In this document: one piece after another, positions 1-9,655 of the stretch
Layout of the letters: the number at the start of each line of letters is the position of its first letter
Position numbering within the stretch: the first letter of the stretch is position 1
Origin: Entomomonas asaccharolytica
Lineage (GTDB): Bacteria; Pseudomonadota; Gammaproteobacteria; Pseudomonadales; Pseudomonadaceae
Assembly (NCBI RefSeq): GCF_016653615.1
Contig: NZ_CP067393.1
Coordinates: forward strand, 1,627,673-1,691,672
Direction of reading: 5' to 3'
Length of the DNA stretch: 64,000 nt
Notes under the pieces: generated by a model
What the model was told of the DNA's origin: nothing
Databases searched by the model: none
What the model saw: only the letters and a program-made list of their open reading frames with translations
Translations under genes and position numbers: made by a program

Positions 1-1
1 T

Positions 2-3000
2 AACACAACCAATGTAACTAACAATGGTAATATAAATGTATACGGTGATAATAATATTGCCATTAATGTATTGGCGGAAACTGCAGATGCTACAGTAGTA
101 TCTACCAACACTGGTAAAATTTTGGTAGGTGAAGCAGGTGACATGGGGGGTAGTGATAGTAATCCCTACACTTATCGTAATCATGCCGTTTTTGCTGAAG
201 GGATTTCTGGCAACTTAGCTACTGCTAATGTTAATTCAACTATCGAGCTTTTATCGGCAGGTGCTATTGGGGTACATGCACGGGGAAATGCTACAATTAA
301 TGTTGGGCCTGATGCTACGTTGACTTTCAATAATAAAAATCAAATAGGTTATTATGCTTATGGTCAGCAATCCAAAATTAATCTTTCTACTGCTGTATTA
401 AATGATAATGCGCAAGATGGTTCAATCTTATTTCTTCTAGATCATGGTGCTACCTTTGACGGTGACTCAGGTACTTCAGCTGGAGCTTATGATCTGACGA
501 TAAATGGAGTAGGATCCATTGGGGTGTTTGCTCATGGTTATGAGGATGATACAGGTGTTCCTGGTAATGTTTTAACTACACTAAATACAGGTAACGCAAC
601 AATTACTGTAGCAGGAGACAAAGGCATTGGCGTAATGGTTGCGGGTGGTGCTCAAGGTACCATTAATGATGGTGGTATTATTCTTGCGCATGATAATACT
701 ACAGGTGTGGTTGTAGATGGACGTTCTTATAGTTTAGATGGGAAAGTTGGTTCTGCTAGTAATGCAGTGGAGACTAAGGTTGTTTCAAATGCAGAAACTA
801 CTACTACAGCGGCGCAGAGTGGTATTAAAGGCTATGATGTTTCTTATAAAGGTGAAATTACCCTTAATGGAAATGGCATTAACTTAAATGGTAATAATAA
901 TATTGGCTTATACCTGCATGATGATGGTGTAGGGATTAATAATGCGCCATTGAATGTATCAGGTACAGATAATATTGGTGTCTATATTAAAGATAAAGGT
1001 ACTTTGACCAATAATGGTGATATTTCAGTAAGCGGCGCAGTAGGTAGTGGTAACGTAGGCGTTAAAGTGCAGGGAGCAGGTGCAGTAGTTACTCAATTAG
1101 GTAATGTAACCGCTAATGGTGGTTTAGCTGCCGTACAATTGATTGATAATGGTGCAAGTTTAACGATTGATGGTACAAATAATCATATTACAGCGTCTGG
1201 TGGTGCTGATGGTATTCGTATGGATGCTGGTGCTTCATCATTAAAAGCCAGTAATACAGTAATTAATATTACTGATTCAGGCGCAGGGATCAATAATAAT
1301 GCAGATACCTCTAATATTGATCTTAATAATGTAATTATTAATGCAGATGATGGACCTGCTATTCGTACTGCAGTTACTTTTGCGGCAGAAGGTAGTGGCA
1401 ATATTCTTAATGTTTCTGGTAGTGGCTCTGGTTTTGCTTTTATGAAAGCTGATGGTAGTGATACCACAGGTAATTTAACTATTGGTAGAGGATATACCAT
1501 CAATGTGACAGGTGATGATGGTATAGGTATTTTAGCAAAAACTGATGGTAATGTAGTATCAGGTGCAGATATTACAATGAGCTCAGGTAGTGGTGCGGCA
1601 ATTGTTGCACAAAATGCTAATACTGTAACGAATAGTGGAAATATTCAAACTAGCAGTGATGTGCATAGTACAATCTTAGCTGATAATGCTTCTAACTTTA
1701 CCAATACTGGTATTATCAATTCAAGCAGTACACTGAATCCTGAAGCTTTAATTAAAATTAATGGCTCAGCGGCTAATCGAACCATTTTGAATACAGGAAC
1801 TATTACGGCCAATAGCCAAAACTCAACTGTTATTGATGCAACAGGTAGTGCTAATAATACAGTGACTAACCAAGGTGTATTACAAGCTGCAACAGATACT
1901 GCATCCGCAATTCTTACAGGATCAGGTGATGATGTTATCACTTTAGCAGGTACGCTTACTCGCGGTGTAATTAATGCGGGTAGTGGTGCTGATACATTTA
2001 TCTGGAATAGTGGTGTTTTTGAAGGTGAAGTAGATTTCACTGGAGCAGATGGTAATGATACTGCTCAGATAGGTGATGTTGATATGAGTAAAACCCGCCA
2101 TATTCTTAGCGAAGGTGGGGTAAATAATATACTGACACTCACCAATACACATTTATGGAATGGTGCAACAGGTTCTGCATTGATTGGTTCCTTACCTTCT
2201 GATGATTTATCTGTGGCAACTAATATTGGCACAGGCTGGAGTCAGCTTAATGTAACGGGTAGTTCTGCGGATGTAAGGGTAGTAAATAACCTTGAGTTAT
2301 CTGGTGTACAAAAAATCAGTGTGACTGATGGTGCAATATTACGTACAGGTGATAATACCGTTAATGCTGATGTAGCTACTATTAATGATTACGATATAGA
2401 AACCAGTGGTGCTGCCAGTAAAGTTATTTTTGATGGCACCTCAGCAGATCAAACATATTCTGGCGTTATCAGTGGTAGTGGTGGTGTAGAGCGTGCTACA
2501 GGTGGTACTACTACCTTACTAGCAGATAATACTTGGACTGGTGATACATTAATTGATGCAGGTGGCACATTACAATTAGGTAATGGCGGTAGTACAGGCG
2601 GACTTTCTGAATTTACCAATATTATCGATAATGGTCTTTTCATCGTTAATCGTAATAATACTGTACAGTTAAATGGTGCCATCACAGGATCAGGTGCTTT
2701 CCATCAAATTGGTACAGGTTTAACCCGTCTTTATGGTAACAATGCTTATAAAGGTGAAACATTAGTTAATCAAGGTACTTTAATAATTAATGGTGACCAA
2801 TCAGCAGCAACTGGTTCTACTACAGTAGCTGATGGTGCTACTTTAGGTGGTAATGGAACCATTGGTGGTGATGTTACTTTTGGTCAGAATACTACATTAA
2901 CACCTGGAGATAATGGTGCGGGTACTTTAACTATCAATGGTAATTTGACACTTTCTTCAACCACAAATAGCCAGTATCAACTAGGTCAAGTATTCACCCC

Positions 3001-6000
3001 AGGAGGTAGTTTAAATGACTTGGTAAATGTGGGTAAAGATTTGGTATTAGATGGTGAACTTAATGTTACTGTCTCAACAGGTGGTATATTCTTACCTGGA
3101 GTTTATCGTTTATTTAATTATGAAGGTGCATTGACTGATAATGGGTTAGATATTGGTACTTTACCCACTACCGATGCAAGTGTTTATTCTATTCAAACCA
3201 TCTTAGATGGTCAGGTTAACTTAGTCATAGGATACCCACTTGGTGGACGTACATTACAATACTGGGATGGGCCTGAAGTTAACGGTAGCCATGGACGGAC
3301 TGGTATTGAAGGTGATGGTATTATTGAAGGAGGTAGTGGTACTTGGGTCGCTGAGGATATGGTGAATGATACAAACGATTGGACCAGTGCAAATGGTATG
3401 GGAAATGCACCATGGACTCAAGGGGATTTTGCTGTATTTATGGGTGATCAGGGCGTTGTAACAATTAGTGATGCAAATGGAGCTGTACGTGCATCAGGTT
3501 TGCAATTCTTAACTGATGGTTATGTATTAGATGCAGAAAGTAGCTCTGCTTATCCTGATGGCACTGTACCATTGATAATAGAGAAAACTACTGATCAAGT
3601 TCCTACTACTAAATATCAAGCACAAGGTGAAACAGCAGCTGATGGATATTTTGCAGTCCGTGTAGGGGCTGGTTCTGCAGGTGCAGATATTACCGCAACT
3701 ATTAATGCTGATTTGGTAGAAAATACTAGTCTAGGTGATACATTAAAACTATTGAAATATGATCCAGGTCGTTTAGTACTACGTGGTAATAATACCTACA
3801 GTGGTGGTACAGAAATTTATGATGGTATCTTAAACGTTGCTGAAGATAGTAATTTAGGTTTAGCTGGTACATCTATACTAATCACTAATAATGCAACATT
3901 ACAAATAGGTGATGATTTTACTACAGACCGTGCTATTTTCCTTAGCGAAAATGGTGGTGGTCAATTTGACTTGTATGGCCATGATTTTACTCCTACAGGA
4001 TTAATTGGTGGTGCTGGCCAATTAACGGTTAAGGACTCTTCAACAGATGGTGAAGACAGTAGTTTAGAGTTGAATAACCAAAATACCTATCAGGGAAGCA
4101 CCACCGTTACAGGTAAAGATGGTGATGGTGCTGTAGTGGTAAACGCTAATACTACAGGTGCATTTGGTCTTGCTAGCAGTGATATAACCATTAATCATCA
4201 AGGTACTATTAATTTTAATAATGATGCCGAAGCTGAAACGCATAATTTCAGCCTTGATGATGGTATTTTGAATTTTAACGATACAGCCTCTGCTGCTGAC
4301 AGTGTTACCAATGCAGAAAATGGTTCTATTATTACTTTCAGCGATACTGCAAATGGTGGCAATGGTATCTTTACCTTAGCTACTAACACTACCATGAATT
4401 TTAAAGATCAAACCAATGCTGGTAATGCTCAAATTGATAATACAGGTTTAGTAACTTTTGCTGGTGATGCTCAGGCTGAAAATGGCATTATTACTAATAA
4501 TGCAGGTGGTATTGTTAATATAGCAGATGCTAATGGCACTACCTCAATCGGTTCATTATCAGGTGCCGGTAATGTTGAGCTAGGTGCGGCAACACTTAGA
4601 GAAGGATCGCTAAATCGTGATGATACTATTAGCGGTATTATCAGTGGTGATGGTGGTAGTTTAGAAAAAGTGGGTTCAGGTACGCTTACCTTAACAGGGG
4701 ATAATACTTGGACAGGTACAACCTCTGTGGAAGAAGGTGTATTACTAGTTAATGGTAATCAACAAGCAGCTACAGGTGATATTACTGTAGCAGCCAATAG
4801 TACGCTAGGTGGTGAAGGTACAATGGGTGGTATAGTTACTGTAGCTGATGATGGCCATATATCTGCGGGTGCTGATCTAAATAGTGTTGGTGTATTTACC
4901 ATAGGTGGTTTAGTACTGAGTCAAAATTCTCAAGTCGATTTCCAGTTTGGTCAACCCTATGCCGTAGGTGGTAGCCTTAATGACTTAATTAATATTAATG
5001 GTGACCTAGTACTTGATGGTAAATTAAATATTACTCAAACGCCAGGTGGTAGCTTTGATGTCGGTGTATACCGTGTCTTTAATTATACGGGTGTATTAAC
5101 CAATAATGTGATGGAGTTTGGCGATGTTCCTGGTGCGGCAGATGACCTCTATATCCAAACCTCGATTGCTAACCAAGTTAACTTAGTAAATAGAGCAGGC
5201 CTTGAATTAAGATTCTGGGATGGTGCTGGTGGCACAGGTGGCACACTAAAAAATAATGATGTAATTAATGGTGGTGACGGAGTTTGGCAAAATAGTGCGG
5301 GTAATGATAACTGGACAACTGATAATCCAGAAGGTGCTATCAATGCTCCATTTAGTAATAATTCATTTGCTGTGTTTGGCGGTGAAAAAGGTAATGTAAC
5401 TGTTGATAATAGCCTAGGTGAAGTTGGCATAAGTGGTATGCAATTTCTTGTTGATGGCTATGTAATAAATGACGGTGTCATTACTGCTAATGCGGCTGAT
5501 ACAATAATTCGGGTTGGTGATGGTACAGCGCAAGGTGCTGATTACACAACTACTATTAATTCAGTCATTGATGGTGCTGGTAGTATAGTAAAAAGTGATG
5601 CTGGTACATTAATTCTTAATGGTGATAACCTATATACTGGTGGTACTAAAATAGTAGGCGGTATATTACAGGTTTCACAAGATAATAATTTAGGACAGGC
5701 AGGTACAGGGATTACCCTAAATGGTGGTACATTACGCTATGGTGATGCTTTTGATACTAGCCGTACTGTAAGCGTTGTTGAAAATGGTGGCGCTATTGAT
5801 ACTAATGGTAATGATGTTTCCTTATTAAGTTCCGTAATTGGCGATGGTCAATTAATTAAAACAGGGGATGGTACATTAACATTAACTCAAAATAGCCAAT
5901 ACACTGGAGGTACTACTATCGCTGAGGGTAATTTACAGCTTGGTACTGGTGGTACAACAGGTGATGTTATTGGTGATGTGGCTAACTATGGTGTGTTACA

Positions 6001-7612
6001 AGTAAATCGCTCTAACACTTTACAGCTTAATGGTGATATTTCAGGTACAGGTCAATTATGGCAACAGGGTAGTGGTACTACTGTACTTAATGGTAGTAAT
6101 AACTACTCTGGTATTACCTTAGTGGAAAATGGTACATTATTAGCAGGTGGTGCTAATAAATTTAGTGCTGCATCAGCTCATCTTGTTAGTCAAGGTGCAA
6201 CATTAGATACAGGTGGTTATGACCAAGAAGTTGCAGGGTTATTGAACCAAGGTACTATTAATTTACGCGGTGGTGAAATTGGATCATCATTGATTGTTAA
6301 AGGTAACTATATTGGTGACAATGGTGTAATTAAACTTGCTGCACAACAATACGCTACTGGTATCGCTGATAAGTTAGTAATTGATGGTGGTACAGCGTCA
6401 GGTATTACTTTACTGCAAGTTGATGCAAGTCGACTAGGTGCATCAACTAAAGGTGATGGCATTGTAGTGGTAGAGGCAATAAATGGGGCTACAACTACTG
6501 CTCAGACTACTAAAGATGCCTTTACATTAGGTGCTGCTTATATTCAAGCAGGTGCTTATCAATACAGTTTACATGCGGCAGATGCCTATGGCTTAGGTGA
6601 GAATTGGTATCTACGCGCTTCTTTCCGTCCTGAAGTATCTATTTTTAACAGCATAGGTACTACTGTTCGTCAAGGAGACCTTGCTGTATTAGGAAACCTA
6701 CATTTACGGGTTGGTGATGAACTAAACTCTCGTGATGACACTTATGTCACAAAAGATGAAGACAGTAATAGACGTTTTTGGATACGTTATATCCATCAAT
6801 CAAACCGTCAACGTCTTGGTGATTCTTTCAGTACAGAAGCTAATTCTAATATGAATGGTATGCAAGTTGGTTTTGACCTTTATAGCAATCATAACTGGAA
6901 TGCTGGTCTATACACTACCATCATGGATACTGATACAAGTATTAGCACTAGAAGCACAGGATCATTAGGTGATAACTCAACTTTATCAACCTATGTAGGT
7001 GGTTATGCAACATGGACCCATGATAATGGATTCTATGTAGATAATGTATTGCAATATGGACATCATCGTGTCGATCTAAAAACTAAGCAAGGTGGTGAAA
7101 AATATCATCCTAACGCCAATAGTTATGTTGCTTCTATAGAAATAGGAAAGCCATACTATTTTGGCGATACTAGCTGGGCAATTGAGCCACAAGCGCAATT
7201 AGTGTATCAGCATAGTGATTTTAAAGATGTTGATTTAAAAGGATATGCAACGACACGTGTAAAAACGGACACTGATGATGTTGTTATGGGACGCTTAGGT
7301 CTTCGCTTAACCAAAGATATGAATACAGATTATGGCAAGATAAAACCATATGCTCGTGTTAACGTTTGGCAGCAATTATCCAATGGTCAGGATACTGTAT
7401 CGTTTGAAAACTTAGCTAGCACCGATGGTAAAACCATCATGAAAACCGATCAACGCTATAGCACTACTGAAGTAGCGTTAGGTACAACATGGGGTATTAC
7501 CAACAATGTTCAAGTTTATACTGAAATGGGTAGAAGCTTCCAAAACAGTGGTCATAAAACAAAAATTCAAAACGATTTCAATGGTTCCGTTGGTCTTAAA
7601 ATTCGTTTCTAA
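2..7612 (+). CDS. Giant autotransporter (type Va), 5' end outside window
   Basis: The frame is open from the first bases, so the true start and signal peptide lie upstream; about 2,536 residues are visible. Most of it is Gly/Asn/Thr/Asp-rich beta-helix passenger with repeats of the autotransporter-associated beta-strand type (recurring patterns such as GTLTLTGDNTWTG followed by GVLLVNGN). Roughly the last 280 residues form a beta-barrel translocator ending in a terminal Phe (VGLKIRF), as expected for outer-membrane insertion by BAM. The family exports its own passenger to the cell surface, often for adhesion or biofilm; the specific role here is unknown. The passenger carries a duplicated module (copies near 2990-3290 and 4960-5260). 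A strong hairpin follows the stop. Confidence 0.93.
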   Translation, partial: NTTNVTNNGNINVYGDNNIAINVLAETADATVVSTNTGKILVGEAGDMGGSDSNPYTYRNHAVFAEGISGNLATANVNSTIELLSAGAIGVHARGNATINVGPDATLTFNNKNQIGYYAYGQQSKINLSTAVLNDNAQDGSILFLLDHGATFDGDSGTSAGAYDLTINGVGSIGVFAHGYEDDTGVPGNVLTTLNTGNATITVAGDKGIGVMVAGGAQGTINDGGIILAHDNTTGVVVDGRSYSLDGKVGSASNAVETKVVSNAETTTTAAQSGIKGYDVSYKGEITLNGNGINLNGNNNIGLYLHDDGVGINNAPLNVSGTDNIGVYIKDKGTLTNNGDISVSGAVGSGNVGVKVQGAGAVVTQLGNVTANGGLAAVQLIDNGASLTIDGTNNHITASGGADGIRMDAGASSLKASNTVINITDSGAGINNNADTSNIDLNNVIINADDGPAIRTAVTFAAEGSGNILNVSGSGSGFAFMKADGSDTTGNLTIGRGYTINVTGDDGIGILAKTDGNVVSGADITMSSGSGAAIVAQNANTVTNSGNIQTSSDVHSTILADNASNFTNTGIINSSSTLNPEALIKINGSAANRTILNTGTITANSQNSTVIDATGSANNTVTNQGVLQAATDTASAILTGSGDDVITLAGTLTRGVINAGSGADTFIWNSGVFEGEVDFTGADGNDTAQIGDVDMSKTRHILSEGGVNNILTLTNTHLWNGATGSALIGSLPSDDLSVATNIGTGWSQLNVTGSSADVRVVNNLELSGVQKISVTDGAILRTGDNTVNADVATINDYDIETSGAASKVIFDGTSADQTYSGVISGSGGVERATGGTTTLLADNTWTGDTLIDAGGTLQLGNGGSTGGLSEFTNIIDNGLFIVNRNNTVQLNGAITGSGAFHQIGTGLTRLYGNNAYKGETLVNQGTLIINGDQSAATGSTTVADGATLGGNGTIGGDVTFGQNTTLTPGDNGAGTLTINGNLTLSSTTNSQYQLGQVFTPGGSLNDLVNVGKDLVLDGELNVTVSTGGIFLPGVYRLFNYEGALTDNGLDIGTLPTTDASVYSIQTILDGQVNLVIGYPLGGRTLQYWDGPEVNGSHGRTGIEGDGIIEGGSGTWVAEDMVNDTNDWTSANGMGNAPWTQGDFAVFMGDQGVVTISDANGAVRASGLQFLTDGYVLDAESSSAYPDGTVPLIIEKTTDQVPTTKYQAQGETAADGYFAVRVGAGSAGADITATINADLVENTSLGDTLKLLKYDPGRLVLRGNNTYSGGTEIYDGILNVAEDSNLGLAGTSILITNNATLQIGDDFTTDRAIFLSENGGGQFDLYGHDFTPTGLIGGAGQLTVKDSSTDGEDSSLELNNQNTYQGSTTVTGKDGDGAVVVNANTTGAFGLASSDITINHQGTINFNNDAEAETHNFSLDDGILNFNDTASAADSVTNAENGSIITFSDTANGGNGIFTLATNTTMNFKDQTNAGNAQIDNTGLVTFAGDAQAENGIITNNAGGIVNIADANGTTSIGSLSGAGNVELGAATLREGSLNRDDTISGIISGDGGSLEKVGSGTLTLTGDNTWTGTTSVEEGVLLVNGNQQAATGDITVAANSTLGGEGTMGGIVTVADDGHISAGADLNSVGVFTIGGLVLSQNSQVDFQFGQPYAVGGSLNDLININGDLVLDGKLNITQTPGGSFDVGVYRVFNYTGVLTNNVMEFGDVPGAADDLYIQTSIANQVNLVNRAGLELRFWDGAGGTGGTLKNNDVINGGDGVWQNSAGNDNWTTDNPEGAINAPFSNNSFAVFGGEKGNVTVDNSLGEVGISGMQFLVDGYVINDGVITANAADTIIRVGDGTAQGADYTTTINSVIDGAGSIVKSDAGTLILNGDNLYTGGTKIVGGILQVSQDNNLGQAGTGITLNGGTLRYGDAFDTSRTVSVVENGGAIDTNGNDVSLLSSVIGDGQLIKTGDGTLTLTQNSQYTGGTTIAEGNLQLGTGGTTGDVIGDVANYGVLQVNRSNTLQLNGDISGTGQLWQQGSGTTVLNGSNNYSGITLVENGTLLAGGANKFSAASAHLVSQGATLDTGGYDQEVAGLLNQGTINLRGGEIGSSLIVKGNYIGDNGVIKLAAQQYATGIADKLVIDGGTASGITLLQVDASRLGASTKGDGIVVVEAINGATTTAQTTKDAFTLGAAYIQAGAYQYSLHAADAYGLGENWYLRASFRPEVSIFNSIGTTVRQGDLAVLGNLHLRVGDELNSRDDTYVTKDEDSNRRFWIRYIHQSNRQRLGDSFSTEANSNMNGMQVGFDLYSNHNWNAGLYTTIMDTDTSISTRSTGSLGDNSTLSTYVGGYATWTHDNGFYVDNVLQYGHHRVDLKTKQGGEKYHPNANSYVASIEIGKPYYFGDTSWAIEPQAQLVYQHSDFKDVDLKGYATTRVKTDTDDVVMGRLGLRLTKDMNTDYGKIKPYARVNVWQQLSNGQDTVSFENLASTDGKTIMKTDQRYSTTEVALGTTWGITNNVQVYTEMGRSFQNSGHKTKIQNDFNGSVGLKIRF

Positions 7613-7635
7613 TAGGACATATTGTTAATCTTTAA

Positions 7636-7663
7636 GGGCAGATCAAAATACGGTGATCTGCCC
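7636..7663 (+). terminator. Rho-independent terminator after the autotransporter
   Basis: Perfect 10-bp stem GGGCAGATCA / TGATCTGCCC with an 8-base loop, starting 23 bases after the stop codon and followed by a short AT-rich, T-containing tract. The T-run is weak, so termination is likely but not certain. Confidence 0.75.
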
Positions 7664-7703
7664 ATAATTTTATAAATAGATTTAGAATTAGTGACTGTAA
7701 TAA

Positions 7704-8455
7704 CTAAAGCCTTATAAAATAATTAATAAGTAAGCTTAAACCTGATAGCAGAATCACAATATTGATTATTTTGATAAATTGTTCTCTTGATAATTTTAAA
7801 GTGATATGTCGGCCAATAAATACCCCTATTAACATGCTAGGTATAAGAATTAATAGTACTTTAATAAAATTGCCTTCTAAGTAAACACCTGCTATAAAAA
7901 AATAATAACTCGAGTAAATGTACTTAAACCAATTAACGTACTCTGTGTCACCCTTATTATATTTTTATCTTTGATTCTTCCTGATAAATAGATAGCGTAA
8001 ATAAAACCCCCACTACCAAAGAGTGCACTAAAAATGCCACCAATAAATCCAAAAGGAAAGACAGCCTTAGCAGAGTAGGTGGACTGCGGTTTTATTCCAG
8101 TCAAATTATAGATAGCATAGCAAATAACAAAAAACCCAAGTATAGGTAATAAAATATCTGGTCTTGTATAAAAGAGAATTCCTGCTCCCACAAGGCTGCC
8201 AAGAACCATAAGCGGTATTATTCTTTTTAACTCTGAAGTATCTGCTTTTAAACGATCACGTGTTACATTAGTAATTGCAGCAAAACAATCAAGAAGGGCT
8301 AGTAGGGGAACAATTTTATTAACGGGTATAAAAAAAGCTAAAATAGGGCTAGCTATTAATGCTGTACCAAACCCCGTGATACCAAAAATAATATAAGCAA
8401 TAACAATGGTTAACCATATTATTATGATAGGTAAGATACCAATTTGCTCAATCAT
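7704..8455 (-). pseudogene. TauE/SafE family permease, frameshifted
   Basis: The first 187 residues read as an integral membrane protein of the sulfite exporter TauE/SafE (DUF81) family: start MIEQIGILPIIIIWLT, the conserved FGITGFGTALIASP segment, several hydrophobic helices, and a second glycine-rich repeat (FGSGGFIYAIYLSGR). That frame stops at 7892-7894, just after a run of seven A (7896-7902, T on the coding strand). Adding one T restores a frame that continues as IFFIAGVYLEGNFIK through two more hydrophobic helices to a stop at 7704-7706, giving about 250 residues, the usual family size. So it is a single-base frameshift in a homopolymer: a real inactivation, slippage/phase variation, or a sequencing error. 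The nearby adapter relic makes an assembly error plausible. Substrate unknown. Confidence 0.85.
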
Positions 8456-8577
8456 TTTTTATTCCTTGCTATTATTTTTTTATTGATAAAGGTTAAATTT
8501 ATAGTTTATTAAATTTTTCCTATATTAAAAAATTAGAAATTTAAGTCACGCTACTATAGCTATGGAGTTTTTGTTTT

Positions 8578-8647
8578 AAGCGTCGGGCAACAACCGAGTG
8601 CTACACACTGCCTATCGTCGGCAGCGTCAAATGGGTATAAGAGACAG
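8578..8647. other. Nextera i5 sequencing adapter left in the assembly
   Basis: Exactly 70 bases match the layout of the Illumina Nextera i5 adapter: a degraded P5 part (8578-8606, ending CTACAC), an 8-base index ACTGCCTA (one base off ACTGCATA), a perfect TCGTCGGCAGCGTC (8615-8628), then AAATGGGTATAAGAGACAG (8629-8647), the Tn5 mosaic end with two mismatches. On the minus strand it translates to the well-known contaminant peptide SYTHLTLPTI. Mismatches increase from right to left, as expected when a read running leftward out of the tRNA fragment reads through into the adapter. This is not biology. The join of 8577 to 8648 should not be trusted. Confidence 0.95.
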
Positions 8648-8666
8648 GGGTCTTAATGTCAATAAT

Positions 8667-8753
8667 TGGTGCCTCGAGCGAGACTCGAACTCGCACGTTA
8701 TCGCTAACAACGGATTTTGAATCCGCCGCGTCTACCAATTCCGCCACCGAGGC
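8667..8753 (-). tRNA. tRNA-Leu, anticodon CAA
   Basis: The minus strand folds as a class II tRNA. A 7-bp acceptor stem pairs GCCTCGG with TCGAGGC (one G-U), the discriminator is A, and CCA is encoded. The D-arm includes GGTAGACGC, the anticodon loop is TTCAAAA (anticodon CAA, reading UUG), there is a long variable arm, and the T-arm is GTTCGAGTC. The length of 87 and long variable arm fit tRNA-Leu. Its 3' end lies 19 bases from the adapter relic, so its downstream context is unreliable. Confidence 0.95.
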
Positions 8754-8997
8754 AGGCGTTGCGTATTCTAAGTTCTGGATTAACACATGTCAAACCATTT
8801 CCGCATTATTTTCCGCAACGTTTATAACTATGGGGCAACGATTTTCAATTTGGGCATGATTTACTTATTTATATGTTCTAATAAGCTTGCTAACTTCAAT
8901 TGGTATAATTTCTTATATTTATTTTGCTTAAACAAAAAGAACTAATATCTTATCTTCAATAAACTGTAATTTCCATTCAATAATATAGGAGATTAAA

Positions 8998-9411
8998 GTG
9001 GGAAGAGTACACATAAAAATTGATTTAGCATCTTATGTGAAAAGCAATGACCAATATACTGGGCTTGAAGCACTTAGATTATTAGAGCAATTAAAAGAAA
9101 AAGATGTTAGTATTGAACTAATTAATTATGAGTTATTTCATATACCATCAATGGGTTGGGTGACTTGTAATCAGATGGATATACTATATGCTCTTGGTGG
9201 TGAAATAAAAGCTGATATTCATATCAAATTAGATTTAGTCAAATTAGTACAAAATACTGGTTATAGTATTGAGCCTTTGATAGAAGAGCTTGCAAAAAGC
9301 AAATTAAATATTGAGTTAGTTAATACTGTATTAAGTCGAGATGATCCAGAAGGCATAGAGTCAACTAATTTTGTCAATTTATTTTTGCAATCGTTTATTA
9401 ATCACGAGTAA
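8998..9411 (+). CDS. Uncharacterised two-repeat protein
   Basis: I do not recognise this 137-residue soluble protein. It starts with GTG behind a good AGGAG (8987-8991). It consists of two similar halves: residues about 2-40 (RVHIKIDLASYV, then DVSIELINYEL) and about 77-115 (DIHIKLDLVKLV, then LNIELVNTVL), so it looks like an internal duplication of a beta-alpha-beta-like unit. There is no signal peptide, membrane segment or obvious catalytic motif. It stands alone and is followed at once by a strong terminator. Only the coding call is secure. Confidence 0.75.
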   Translation: MGRVHIKIDLASYVKSNDQYTGLEALRLLEQLKEKDVSIELINYELFHIPSMGWVTCNQMDILYALGGEIKADIHIKLDLVKLVQNTGYSIEPLIEELAKSKLNIELVNTVLSRDDPEGIESTNFVNLFLQSFINHE

Positions 9412-9417
9412 ACAGAA

Positions 9418-9451
9418 AATCCCCTTTCATAAATGAAAAGGGATTTTTTTA
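9418..9451 (+). terminator. Rho-independent terminator
   Basis: Thirteen-position stem (AATCCCCTTTCAT against ATGAAAAGGGATT, one C/A mismatch) with a tiny AA loop, followed by seven T. It ends the 137-residue gene transcript. Confidence 0.88.
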
Positions 9452-9655
9452 TAGGCAATTAAATTAATAACAATAATTTTAAATAAAATACAAAAATATG
9501 CTACCACAGAAATTAAGCCGTTAAACAGCCATAAATTTTATTATTAAGCTATTTTTAATGTTCTGTAATAAAAATATCTTTATTATTAGAAATAAAATAG
9601 CAACAAGTATTGTCTATAGTTATAATTTATTGAAATCTATTTAACACAGGGCTGA

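Noticed and set aside
1183-5430. Several minus-strand open frames inside the autotransporter gene
   Set aside because: Low-complexity shadows of the repetitive coding strand with Pro/Leu/Ser-rich translations and no ribosome sites.
8601-8859. Two overlapping open frames (minus 8601-8786, plus 8656-8859)
   Set aside because: They translate the adapter relic and the tRNA-Leu gene; the minus frame contains the contaminant peptide SYTHLTLPTI.
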